A stretch of 64,000 bases of DNA from Candidatus Pacearchaeota archaeon (lineage in GTDB: Archaea > Nanoarchaeota > Nanoarchaeia > Pacearchaeales > GW2011-AR1): NCBI GenBank assembly GCA_023228065.1, contig JALOBX010000003.1:122387-186386 (forward strand), given 5' to 3'. This document shows positions 49,609-56,716 of this stretch, piece by piece. The notes under the pieces were generated by a model. The model was not told the DNA's origin, did no database searches, and worked only from the letters and a program-made list of their open reading frames with translations. A program made the translations under genes and the position numbers. Within the stretch, counting starts at the first letter, position 1; each line of letters opens with the position of its first letter.

Positions 49609-50183
49609 ATGAAAAAGTTTCTAAAACATTAAAACAATTCTATAAAGATTTGTATGAAAAAGAACCTGAAGCTAGGATAAAAGCTAAAGAATTATTTATG
49701 TTAAATATGAAAAATAATCCTAAAACTCCTGAAGATATAATCATCAAAAAAGAGTGGGTTGCTAAAGCCATAAAAAGGAGGAAAGAATTTTTTAATTACA
49801 ACAGACCTTTAAATGATTTTTATTTACTTGTCCTTTCTTATTCAGGTAATTTAAGTTATAGAAAAGATGAACTTCCAGTTAAAGAGAAATTAGAAAAAAT
49901 ATTTAACTGTGAGTTTCGTAAAGAAAGAATAAAGGATAGATATATTGATTTTGCTTCTTCTGATTATCTTATTGAATATACAGCAAACACATCTAGGGGA
50001 ATCTATCTTGCAATTAGACGTTTATATTATGATTGTAAAGAGGATAAAAGACAGAAAATTTTAATTTCTCATGTTCATAAAATAGGTAAGACTTATAGAG
50101 AATTTTGTAAAGATATAATTCTTCTCCCGATATCTTTCTTAGAGAATGGAACTATTGAGGAAGTTATAAAAATAAAAGATTGA
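49605..50183 (+). CDS. Downstream part of the frameshifted endonuclease-type gene
   Basis: A 192-residue frame starting MNEKVSKTLKQF. In intact relatives the zinc knuckle runs directly into KEINEKVSKTLK-like sequence, so this is the natural continuation of the 49498 frame. A nuclease-like region reads YIDFASSDYLIEYTANTSRG, like the D...E-x-(K/T) core of PD-(D/E)XK enzymes, although a Lys is not clearly placed. It may also be translated alone from its ATG (ATGA overlap). The fused product would be about 228 residues. Confidence 0.65.
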   Translation: MNEKVSKTLKQFYKDLYEKEPEARIKAKELFMLNMKNNPKTPEDIIIKKEWVAKAIKRRKEFFNYNRPLNDFYLLVLSYSGNLSYRKDELPVKEKLEKIFNCEFRKERIKDRYIDFASSDYLIEYTANTSRGIYLAIRRLYYDCKEDKRQKILISHVHKIGKTYREFCKDIILLPISFLENGTIEEVIKIKD

Positions 50184-50222
50184 CCCGCTACCAGAATTTT
50201 AATTGTTAATATGATATAGATT

Positions 50223-50675
50223 ATGAAACTCAAAATGAGAAAACAGCCAATTGGTTTTGGCGGTCTATGGTCTCAATCATTAGAAGCCGGCGATAGAATT
50301 GTTCATCATATGACAAATGATAAAGATGAAGTTTGGGATTTATATAAATCTACAGGGTGGTATAAAGCAAGATCAAACGAGCTTTCTTATAGAGTTGTAA
50401 AACCTCCACATCCAGATGCTAAGCCTATTTGTGAAAACAATATTTGGTATTGGGTATGGGAAGGCCCTAGACTGTATAAATGTTTTGATTGTAAAGGAAA
50501 AGGTTCTTATTTATATTCTGATCCAGGTGAAAAAGTTCAAGAATCAGATGGAAGTATTATATATCATCATCCTCCTTCAACTTATCCTGTTACTTGCACA
50601 ATTTGCAACGGAACAGGGAAAACTAATTTTAAAAAACAAAGAAGTGATTTTTGTTCAAAAAAGAATAAAAAGTAA
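50223..50675 (+). CDS. DnaJ-type zinc-domain protein
   Basis: A 150-residue protein with KCFDCKGKGSYL and TCTICNGTGKTN, paired CxxCxGxG modules, after an N-terminal region (GDRIVHHMTNDKDEVW) of unknown fold. There is no J domain. It is the longest of the DnaJ-zinc-like proteins of this phage. Function unknown. Confidence 0.6.
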   Translation: MKLKMRKQPIGFGGLWSQSLEAGDRIVHHMTNDKDEVWDLYKSTGWYKARSNELSYRVVKPPHPDAKPICENNIWYWVWEGPRLYKCFDCKGKGSYLYSDPGEKVQESDGSIIYHHPPSTYPVTCTICNGTGKTNFKKQRSDFCSKKNKK

Positions 50676-50745
50676 TAATAAGTAAACACAGCATTTGACT
50701 ATCAGAACAGTTAAAAGCTAAAGAAGAATATAAAAGGATAAAATA

Positions 50746-51003
50746 ATGAAAATTCGCAGAGTCGCCTTAGAAGGCCAAATAACTTTGGGGGTTAAAATAA
50801 ATTCTACAAAAAGTAACAAATCATTACCAAAGATGTCTATTTTATTCCAAACAGGCGATCAAAATGTTATGGAACAAGAATTATTAAGTGAGTTAATTTT
50901 TGACGGCTCTATTAATAAAAGACTAGATGACATTAAACATTTTATTAATGATTTAGAAGAAATAAAACATAAGCTCTTAGTAATAAAGAGCGCAAGATAT
51001 TAA
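50746..51003 (+). CDS. Small unknown protein
   Basis: An 85-residue protein with AAAAGGAT upstream of its ATG. The N-terminus is beta-rich, the C-terminal part a coiled-coil-like helix (LDDIKHFINDLEEIKHKL). It ends four bases before tRNA-Thr. Function unknown. Confidence 0.55.
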   Translation: MKIRRVALEGQITLGVKINSTKSNKSLPKMSILFQTGDQNVMEQELLSELIFDGSINKRLDDIKHFINDLEEIKHKLLVIKSARY

Positions 51004-51007
51004 CAAA

Positions 51008-51084
51008 GCCGGAGTAGCTCAATTGGTTAGAGCAACTGATTTGTAATCAGTAGGTTGAGGGTTCAAGTCCTTCCTTCGGCTCCA
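51008..51084 (+). tRNA. tRNA-Thr (anticodon TGT)
   Basis: Acceptor GCCGGAG with CTTCGGC, T and encoded CCA. Anticodon stem ACTGA/TCAGT with loop TTTGTAA; T arm GAGGG/CCTTC. Reads ACA. Confidence 0.95.
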
Positions 51085-51092
51085 AAGTTAAA

Positions 51093-51178
51093 AAGAGGCA
51101 GTAGTCGCTAAATGTCTACATCGCTACTACCTGAGTCGCTAAGCGTCTTGGATAGTAGTTACCTCTTATTTAAAGAGA
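51093..51178 (+). ncRNA. Structured RNA element with competing hairpins
   Basis: Nine bases after tRNA-Thr. GTAG(T)CG at 51101 pairs with CGCTAC ending at 51127 (hairpin 1, with inner ATG/CAT). CTACTACC at 51124 pairs with GGATAGTAG at 51150-51158 (hairpin 2, with inner CGC-TAA-GCG). The two share CTAC. AAGAGG at 51093-51098 can pair with CCTCTT at 51162-51167, which can instead pair with AAAGAG at 51172-51177, the ribosome-binding region of the next gene. AGTCGCTAA is repeated at 51103 and 51134. It is not a tRNA. It looks like a switch or small RNA. Confidence 0.5.
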
Positions 51179-51185
51179 TACTAAA

Positions 51186-51329
51186 ATGGATTATATAAAA
51201 TATGAAAATCTTCCTTGCAAACATGATGCGAAAGTCGTTGGTCTTATTGGTATTGCTAATGCTTTCATATGGATTATAAATAAACTTCAACAATTTAAAA
51301 ATTGGATTAGTCTAAAAATTAAAAGCTAA
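51186..51329 (+). CDS. Small membrane-associated peptide
   Basis: A 47-residue gene (MDYIKYENLPCKHDA...) with a central hydrophobic helix (VVGLIGIANAFIWII) and a basic tail. AAAGAG is a weak ribosome-binding site that could be masked by the upstream RNA element. Its stop overlaps the next ATG as TAATG. Confidence 0.55.
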   Translation: MDYIKYENLPCKHDAKVVGLIGIANAFIWIINKLQQFKNWISLKIKS

Positions 51330-52245
51330 TGATTTGTAAAATTTGTAATAAAATAATAAAAAATAATTTAGGGCTCTCTTTACATCTTAAAATACATAAT
51401 ATAACAATTTTTGATTATTTTGTTCAATATGATAATCTTAAAATCTTAAAATACCAAAATGTCCTTATTGTTTTAATAATGCAAAATATAGGTATAATAA
51501 GAAGTTTTATTTAACATGCTGTGATAAAAAATGTTTTATTAAAAGAAAATCTTATACATCATCAAATATTAATGAAGAAACAAGAGAGAAACTTAGGAAA
51601 GCTAGAGTTGAGTATATAAAAAAGAACACTGGCGAAACAGCTTACCAAAGAAGAAATGCTGGCAAAATGAGCTATTTGGAAGAGTGGTTTTATGATAATG
51701 TTATTATTAAGTACAATCTGGCTTCAAAATATGATATAATTAATGAACTTTCTATATATCCATATTTTATAGATTTTGCTTTTTCAAATATAAAAATAGC
51801 TGTAGAATTAGATGGAACATTTCATTTAGCTGAAAAGCAAATTCACCGTGATAATAAGAAAGATGCTTTTTTATTAGAAAATGGTTGGTCTGTTTTTAGA
51901 ATAAGATATGATGAAGCTAATGAAACAAAAATAAATGAATTTCTTAATTTTCTATATTCTTATGATAGTAAGCCAAAGCTTTTAGCAAATAAAGTTGAAA
52001 GAATAAAACGTCCTAAAAAAGAAAAAAGAATACATTCAATAACGTGGTTTAATAGAATACAAAAACAAAGAATAGAGTTGGTTATAAATAGTAATATTGA
52101 TTTTTCGAAGAAAACATGGAGAGTAGAGTTAGCAAAACTATTAAATATAAATTCTCAACATTCAACAAGATGGTTAAGAAAATTTATTCCTTGTTGGTAT
52201 AAAAATTATGCTAGAAAATATAGTAGACATATAGAATTATACTAG
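51329..52245 (+). pseudogene. Frameshifted homing endonuclease (Vsr/DUF559-like)
   Basis: The first frame starts MICKICNKIIKNNLGLSLHL (zinc-knuckle start) and runs to 51514. The continuation is in the -1 frame, open from 51442: CPYCFNNAKYRYNK, then a basic linker, then from 51667 SYLEEWFYDNVI, IDFAFSNIKIAVELDGTFH and GWSVFRIRYDEA, a Vsr/I-Bth0305I-like nuclease. Joining needs a -1 shift near 51442-51457 where no canonical slippery heptamer exists, so an indel (or sequencing error) is likely. The 192-residue nuclease part could still be made from the ATG at 51667. Confidence 0.7.
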
Positions 52246-52251
52246 AATTAT

Positions 52252-52329
52252 TGACGGGTAGACGAATTGGTAATGTCCCTTGGCTTTGACCCAAGAGTCT
52301 TGAAGGTTCGAATCCTTCCCCGTCAGCCA
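52252..52329 (+). tRNA. tRNA-Gln (anticodon TTG)
   Basis: Acceptor TGACGGG with CCCGTCA, G and encoded CCA. Anticodon stem CTTGG/CCAAG with loop CTTTGAC; T stem GAAGG/CCTTC. Reads CAA. Confidence 0.95.
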
Positions 52330-52337
52330 ACTATAAT

Positions 52338-52425
52338 GGGCGAGTGGCGGAATTGGTAGACGCCTCGGACTTAAAATCCGTTGTTCTTTACGGACGTGAG
52401 GGTTCAAATCCCTCCTCGCCCACCA
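52338..52425 (+). tRNA. tRNA-Leu (anticodon TAA)
   Basis: Class II tRNA with a long variable arm. Acceptor GGGCGAG with CTCGCCC, A and encoded CCA. Anticodon loop CTTAAAA; T stem GAGGG/CCCTC. Reads TTA, the main leucine codon of AT-rich genes. Confidence 0.95.
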
Positions 52426-52447
52426 ATTAACTTTAAGGAGAAATAAA

Positions 52448-52591
52448 ATGGGAAGTAAAGATTGGAAGCCTAAAGACAGATTCAATGCTGAAGATTTTAT
52501 CAAACTTATACAGGAAAAAATTGATTCTGGAAAATTCGCTGAATTATATGATGAATATTTAAAAGAAAGGTATAATAAAAATGATATTTAA
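52448..52591 (+). CDS. Short unknown protein
   Basis: A 47-residue gene (MGSKDWKPKDRFNAE...) with a strong TAAGGAG upstream. It is charged and helical (FAELYDEYLKERYN). It overlaps the next gene by 11 bases. Function unknown. Confidence 0.65.
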   Translation: MGSKDWKPKDRFNAEDFIKLIQEKIDSGKFAELYDEYLKERYNKNDI

Positions 52592-52733
52592 TTCAATAGA
52601 AGATGATAAAAAGAGACTTTACATATCTATAGAAGACGTAATTATAATACTACTAAAAATCAAGCAGCATTATTCTACAATAACTGATTTTATTGCTGAA
52701 CTTGAGCGATTTAAATCAGAAGGATTAAAATAA
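52581..52733 (+). CDS. Short unknown protein
   Basis: A 50-residue gene (MIFNSIEDDKKRLYI...) with AAAGG upstream. It has a hydrophobic strand (ISIEDVIIILLKI) and an acidic helix. Function unknown. Confidence 0.6.
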   Translation: MIFNSIEDDKKRLYISIEDVIIILLKIKQHYSTITDFIAELERFKSEGLK

Positions 52734-52742
52734 GGTTACATA

Positions 52743-52934
52743 ATGAATGAAAAAGTAAAAGCTAATTTTTGTCTTTATTGTGGAAGCGATTTATTAAAAG
52801 GAAATACTTTTCAAACAAAAACAGTTGAAGACAAAATTTATATAAAAATAGAATGTTTAAAATGTAATAACTATTTTTGGAGCCTTTTAGAAGATAAAAA
52901 GGAGAAAACAAACTCAAATGCGAAACAAGATTAA
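52743..52934 (+). CDS. Small zinc-ribbon protein
   Basis: A 63-residue protein with FCLYCGSDL and ECLKCNNYFW, a two-pair zinc ribbon. It overlaps the HTH-like gene downstream by 17 bases. Possibly a transcription accessory protein by its place before a sigma factor, but this is only context. Confidence 0.6.
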   Translation: MNEKVKANFCLYCGSDLLKGNTFQTKTVEDKIYIKIECLKCNNYFWSLLEDKKEKTNSNAKQD

Positions 52935-53142
52935 CAAACAATCTTTAACTTTAAAAGAAGTTTTCCAAATTAAAGGTTGGGAACATTTTCTAAGCGTCAA
53001 AGAGATGGCAGAAAAATATAATCTGCAAGTGTCTACTCTTCTAGCTCGTGTTAGGAAGGGTGAAGAATTTGATTCAATTACTCTGTACAACTTTTTGTTG
53101 ATACGGGAGAAAGATAATGGAAAATCAGGAGATTTGGAGTGA
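52918..53142 (+). CDS. Helix-turn-helix-like DNA-binding protein
   Basis: A 74-residue protein with SVKEMAEKYNLQVSTLLARV, a clear HTH-type helix-turn-helix, and a basic start. Its 3' end overlaps the sigma-factor gene by 26 bases. It may regulate the operon or serve as a DNA-binding adaptor for the sigma factor. Confidence 0.65.
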   Translation: MRNKINKQSLTLKEVFQIKGWEHFLSVKEMAEKYNLQVSTLLARVRKGEEFDSITLYNFLLIREKDNGKSGDLE

Positions 53143-53599
53143 TTTTGATGCTTATGAAAAACTTATTTACCAACAATCATGGAAATTTCACCAACAGTTT
53201 AGAGCATACACAATAGAAGACCTCTTTCACGAAGGCGTTTTAGTGTTTGCTAAATGTAAACAGAAATACGATCCTTCTAGAAATGTTAAATTTGTAACAT
53301 TTCTACAAATCTGCTTATTCAGACATTTCTTAGCACTCCTTCATTATAAAGAAAAACACCTGACAACAACTGATTGGAAAAATAAGGTGAACCACCACGC
53401 TACAGAATCAACTTTAGAATTTAGTGAATTCAGTTATTCAATAAGCTCTATAAGGAATGTTAAAATTATTCCTCTCAATGGTTCAAGCAAGGTCTTAATG
53501 GAAAAGTTAAGACCTTTTATTTTAGAAGGGCGGCAAGTAAACTGGAAAACAAGAAAAAACTTGATTCCACAAATTAAGAAATGTTTATTGGTATGGTAA
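53117..53599 (+). CDS. RNA polymerase sigma factor, small phage type
   Basis: A 160-residue sigma-70-like protein. Region 2 is visible at residues 15-75: YQQSWKFHQQFRAYTIEDLF, HEGVLVFAKCKQKYDPSR and FVTFLQICLFRHFLALL, corresponding to regions 2.1-2.4. The rest (about 80 residues) does not show a clear region 4, so it resembles reduced phage late sigma factors such as T4 gp55. It probably directs host core polymerase to phage promoters, perhaps the repeated TTTTAAAATATAATA motif. GGGAGAAAG is its ribosome-binding site. Confidence 0.8.
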   Translation: MENQEIWSDFDAYEKLIYQQSWKFHQQFRAYTIEDLFHEGVLVFAKCKQKYDPSRNVKFVTFLQICLFRHFLALLHYKEKHLTTTDWKNKVNHHATESTLEFSEFSYSISSIRNVKIIPLNGSSKVLMEKLRPFILEGRQVNWKTRKNLIPQIKKCLLVW

Positions 53600-53603
53600 T
53601 TAA

Positions 53604-53861
53604 ATGATTACACAAGATACTTTTACAAAGCTCTATGATTCAGTTAGTAAACAAACTTTCCCCACAAAAAATTACAAATTTTGGTTGCATCCATGTCATA
53701 GAGACTTTATAGATTCTATAAGCTATGGAGATCCACTTGAAGAAAACTTTCATATTAAATATGGTAACAAATATAAAATATATGAATGGCTTGGATTTGA
53801 AATTGTTTTTGATCTTAATGTTCCAATAGAAGCTGTATATTTTAAAGAGAGTATAGAATGA
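53604..53861 (+). CDS. Unknown protein
   Basis: An 85-residue protein (MITQDTFTKLYDSVS...) with a beta-rich C-terminal half. Coupled to the next gene by a four-base overlap. No function recognised. Confidence 0.5.
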   Translation: MITQDTFTKLYDSVSKQTFPTKNYKFWLHPCHRDFIDSISYGDPLEENFHIKYGNKYKIYEWLGFEIVFDLNVPIEAVYFKESIE

Positions 53862-54076
53862 AAACTAAAACAGTTTTATTTATGAGCAATAACTACTTTG
53901 GCAATCTATTTTCATTTACTTTTACACTTTTAAATTACTTAACTCATTTCTATTATATTAACTATATCTATAATAATCAATTTTACTTTCAAGTAGTTAG
54001 AACTGTAAAATTAAATATAACTTTCTTTCAATTTGAATTTATGTTCTTTTTAAAACCAATTGAAGAAAAAAAATGA
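53858..54076 (+). CDS. Aromatic hydrophobic small protein
   Basis: A 72-residue protein very rich in Phe, Tyr and Asn (FGNLFSFTFTLLNYLTHF), with at least one membrane-like stretch. It overlaps both neighbours by four bases. Function unknown. Confidence 0.5.
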   Translation: MKTKTVLFMSNNYFGNLFSFTFTLLNYLTHFYYINYIYNNQFYFQVVRTVKLNITFFQFEFMFFLKPIEEKK

Positions 54077-54243
54077 AAACTTATTATTTAGTAGTTCTTG
54101 TTTTTGGATTTTGTTTATTTGCTTCAGTTTTAGGTATAGTTATAGAAAACTTTTTATTGTTTTATTCTGAATTAGCTTTGACTATGCTTACAATAGCAGT
54201 TATTGTTTATGATTACAAGAGATATAAGAAGGTAAAAAAATGA
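54073..54243 (+). CDS. Small membrane protein with two helices
   Basis: A 56-residue gene (MKTYYLVVLVFGFCL...) with two hydrophobic segments and a basic end (YDYKRYKKVKK). Overlaps with both neighbours are ATGA-like. It could be a small holin-like or regulatory membrane peptide; position next to a cytoskeletal gene does not decide. Confidence 0.6.
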   Translation: MKTYYLVVLVFGFCLFASVLGIVIENFLLFYSELALTMLTIAVIVYDYKRYKKVKK

Positions 54244-54443
54244 AAAAGTTGTTTTATCTCACAGGAAAAGCATTCTTTTGGTTAGAGATTAAATTTAACA
54301 ATTGCATTGTTGGATATTATGGCAAAAGAATTGTAAGTTATGAAAAATGTTTAGAAATTTGTAAAAAAGAGCTTGCTCTTTATAAAGAACATCTTATAGA
54401 AGCAGAAAATAGTTTTAACAATTTTAAAGAGGAATGTAAATGA
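54240..54443 (+). CDS. Small unknown protein
   Basis: A 67-residue protein with a hydrophobic N-terminus and a coiled-coil-like C-terminus (ALYKEHLIEAENSFNNF). It overlaps the tubulin-like gene by four bases, so it could be a partner of that filament protein. Confidence 0.55.
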   Translation: MKKLFYLTGKAFFWLEIKFNNCIVGYYGKRIVSYEKCLEICKKELALYKEHLIEAENSFNNFKEECK

Positions 54444-55543
54444 CAAGAAAAAGAAAATTTAATCTGTTTGGACTTGGTGAAGGGGGTTCTAGAATTGCTG
54501 ATGAACTTTATAAAAAAATGAAATCACACCATGATATCAATCTATCTTTTATCAATACAGCGTCACAAGATCTTGAAAAACATAAAGGCGATAATATCTT
54601 GATGCTTGAAGGCGAAGGAACTGGAAAGCGTATTGAAAAGGGAATAACTATCGTTGCTAATCATTCAGAAGAAATTCAAAATTTTGTCGAAGCTATAACA
54701 GCTGAAAACAAAGTTCATTTTCATATGATTATTGCCTGTCTTGGTGGAGGATCTGGTTCTACTATTTTTGACAAAGTTGTTGAAAGTTTACCAAGTCATG
54801 AAAAAATTGTAGCAATTTTAGTTCTTCCAGAACTTTCAGAAGAAATTCCTGCTAATCCAAATAGCTTTCTTAATCTTCAGCGAATTTATTTCAAATATTC
54901 TTCTAAGCTTAGTAACATGATTATTATTGACAATGATGAACTGTTTAAAAGCTTCTCAAAAACTGTTGATGTTGAAAACTATTATGATAAAGCAAATGAT
55001 TTTCTTACTCATAGATTAGATTCTATATTTTCATTAGACGGGTTTACATCTCAAACTCATTCAAGCGTTGACAATAATGAAATTGATGAAGTTTTGTTTT
55101 CAGGAAATGGTTGTTTTAAATGTTACAGTATCAAGTTTGAAGAACTTACTAACGAAATGGTAGAAGGAATCTTTGAACAATTTATTGAAGTAGATACAGA
55201 TATATTTCAGGTTGGTAATTGGAAAAGTGCAAAAAGAGTTTTAGCTTTCATAGAATATAAAAACCAACAATGTATTGATATGAAACGTTTCTTTAGATTA
55301 CAAGAAATAATTAAGAAAAAGGTTAAAAATACTTATTTTGCTTTTTCAGCTAAAATTAGTAAAGAACTTGACTTAAATTATGCCATAACTATTTTTGCTA
55401 ACGGACTTGATTTGCCAACAAAAAGAATTAGTAAAATTAGCAAAGAAGCTAAAAGATCTTTAGTTCTTTTAAGAGAGAAAAACGATAAGACTAAAGACAA
55501 AGAAGTTTTTAAAAAAGAAAAAGGATTTAATTTTAAGTTCTAA
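54440..55543 (+). CDS. Tubulin/FtsZ-like GTPase (TubZ/PhuZ type)
   Basis: A 367-residue member of the tubulin superfamily. N-terminal FNLFGLGEGGSRIADEL is the nucleotide-binding loop, FINTASQDL resembles T3, and CLGGGSGS (100-107) is the tubulin signature (GGGTG[S/T]G). The C-terminus is basic (KEVFKKEKGFNFKF), as in filament-forming phage tubulins. It could position phage DNA or capsids (PhuZ) or segregate a plasmid-like genome (TubZ). No TubR is recognised beside it. GAGG is the ribosome-binding site. Confidence 0.8.
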   Translation: MTRKRKFNLFGLGEGGSRIADELYKKMKSHHDINLSFINTASQDLEKHKGDNILMLEGEGTGKRIEKGITIVANHSEEIQNFVEAITAENKVHFHMIIACLGGGSGSTIFDKVVESLPSHEKIVAILVLPELSEEIPANPNSFLNLQRIYFKYSSKLSNMIIIDNDELFKSFSKTVDVENYYDKANDFLTHRLDSIFSLDGFTSQTHSSVDNNEIDEVLFSGNGCFKCYSIKFEELTNEMVEGIFEQFIEVDTDIFQVGNWKSAKRVLAFIEYKNQQCIDMKRFFRLQEIIKKKVKNTYFAFSAKISKELDLNYAITIFANGLDLPTKRISKISKEAKRSLVLLREKNDKTKDKEVFKKEKGFNFKF

Positions 55544-55557
55544 ACTTTAAATTTATA

Positions 55558-55594
55558 AAAGAGCTAAATAATTTCTATTTAGCTCTTTATTTTG
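55558..55594 (+). terminator. Strong terminator after the tubulin-like gene
   Basis: AAAGAGCTAAATA (55558-55570) and TATTTAGCTCTTT (55576-55588) form a 13-base-pair stem with the five-base loop ATTTC, followed by ATTTTG. The stem is symmetric, so it may also stop minus-strand transcription coming from the tail genes. Confidence 0.85.
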
Positions 55595-55622
55595 TTCTGT
55601 TAATTAATAACTATAAAATAAA

Positions 55623-55636
55623 AGTTTAAAAGTTAA
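55623..55636. repeat. Inverted repeat, arm 1 (AAGTTTAAAAGTTA)
   Basis: Perfect inverse complement of 55757-55770 and near match to 55846-55860. The A/T-only base content raises the chance level, so significance is moderate. Confidence 0.55.
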
Positions 55637-55756
55637 TATATAAAATTTTTATATATTAGATTTAATAATTAAGATATTATAATTTAAGTTAATCTATTTA
55701 AAAATATTATAATAAAAACAAAACTATTTAAAGTTTTTTATATTTTAACTTATTTA

Positions 55757-55770
55757 TAACTTTTAAACTT
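55757..55770. repeat. Inverted repeat, arm 2 (TAACTTTTAAACTT)
   Basis: Inverse complement of 55623-55636. See that entry; also close to the palindrome-containing copy at 55846-55860. Confidence 0.55.
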
Positions 55771-56135
55771 ATAATTTAATTCTATTAATATAAAAATATA
55801 ATGATTATATTAAATATTATAAATATATAAAATAAGAATTAATACTAACTTTTAAAAGTATTAAGAATTTTAAAATTTTTTAAAAAAAAGAACAATTTTG
55901 AAGCAAAAAAGGAGTGATTTTTGAAAGTTATATTTAAATTATATATAATTATAATTAACTAGCTTTTTGTGCTTTCTAACTATTTAAAATCATTACAATT
56001 TTGAGCTGTAAAAAATGCATTTTAAAAAATTTAAATCTACTAAAATAAGTAACTATACATCTAAAATCCAATTTTTCATAAATTTCTAAACTACTAATAT
56101 TTATACTTTTTAAAATATTAATTTATAACTATTTT

Positions 56136-56534
56136 TCACTTAGTTAGATATAAACTTAATCCTGCTCCTACAAGAACGCCAAGCAAAAACGATGTTCCTA
56201 ATCTCTTTATCTCTTGCCAAAATGTAGGAAAAGATTTGTTTTTCATTACATCACTAATCTTATCACTTTGCAATTGATACATCTTAGCATCAGTATAAAG
56301 AGAAGCAGCATCTTCATCTAGCATTACTGTTGTTCCGATTTCTGTCCCAGGTTTAATTGTAGGATTAACGATATCTTTACCAGCTAAAATATCTTTAGCT
56401 ACTGAATCTCTATACTCTTCTTCAGTAACTATAAAGTCGTCAGGGCTTGGGAGTTTGAGAGTGTAGCATGCCGTTAATAGCATAATGCAGCTGATCAAGA
56501 GGCAAAGACCTTGTATAAACTTTGTTTTTTTCAT
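56136..56534 (-). CDS. Lipoprotein with C-terminal membrane segment
   Basis: A 132-residue protein with a lipoprotein signal (LISCIMLLTAC, LTAC lipobox) and a C-terminal hydrophobic helix (FLLGVLVGAGLSLYLTK). Its first 95 bases overlap the end of the next gene upstream in another frame, as Rz1 overlaps Rz. An outer spanin-like or lysis role is possible; the extra C-terminal helix is atypical of Rz1. Confidence 0.6.
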   Translation of the reverse strand: MKKTKFIQGLCLLISCIMLLTACYTLKLPSPDDFIVTEEEYRDSVAKDILAGKDIVNPTIKPGTEIGTTVMLDEDAASLYTDAKMYQLQSDKISDVMKNKSFPTFWQEIKRLGTSFLLGVLVGAGLSLYLTK

Positions 56535-56700
56535 AATTATTCTCCATTGTTTGAATTGCTTGAAAATTAGGATTTAATTCAGTGCTTATATGTTGTTCTG
56601 GTTTAGTAAACTTATTATATAGCCAAGCACCAAAAATCATTATTGAAATAATAACAATTAACATTATAACAAGTTTTAACCACCAAGGAATCATTTTCAT
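56440..56700 (-). CDS. Small membrane protein overlapping the lipoprotein gene
   Basis: An 86-residue protein with one N-terminal transmembrane segment (WLKLVIMLIVIISIMIFGAW) and a soluble tail. AAAGGAG precedes its ATG. The overlap with a lipoprotein gene mirrors inner/outer spanin pairs, though the tail is shorter than typical Rz. Confidence 0.6.
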   Translation of the reverse strand: MKMIPWWLKLVIMLIVIISIMIFGAWLYNKFTKPEQHISTELNPNFQAIQTMENNYEKNKVYTRSLPLDQLHYAINGMLHSQTPKP

Positions 56701-56716
56701 ATTTTTCTCCTTTTTA

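Larger units (their letters stand above)
55589..56135. other. Extremely AT-rich noncoding region with repeated motifs
   Basis: About 550 bp between convergent units with almost no G or C and no supported gene. AAGTTTAAAAGTTA (55623-55636) is the exact inverse complement of TAACTTTTAAACTT at 55757-55770, and a third variant TAACTTTTAAAAGTA is at 55846-55860. Long A/T tracts suggest low melting stability. It may be an origin, a protein-binding site such as a partition locus for the tubulin-like protein, or simply a spacer. Confidence 0.5.

Noticed and set aside
51440..51460. Programmed frameshift in the 51329 gene
   Set aside because: The window between the frames has only C_TTA_AAA, which does not fit X_XXY_YYZ; an indel is simpler.
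52237..52503. 88-residue minus-strand ORF across tRNA-Gln and tRNA-Leu
   Set aside because: It is the antisense of two tRNA genes, a well-known spurious ORF source (RRDLNPH-type translation).
55910..55965. Tiny plus-strand ORF (TTG after AAGGAG) in the AT-rich region
   Set aside because: Only 13 codons of A/T-only sequence; the site may be chance, and no feature is claimed.
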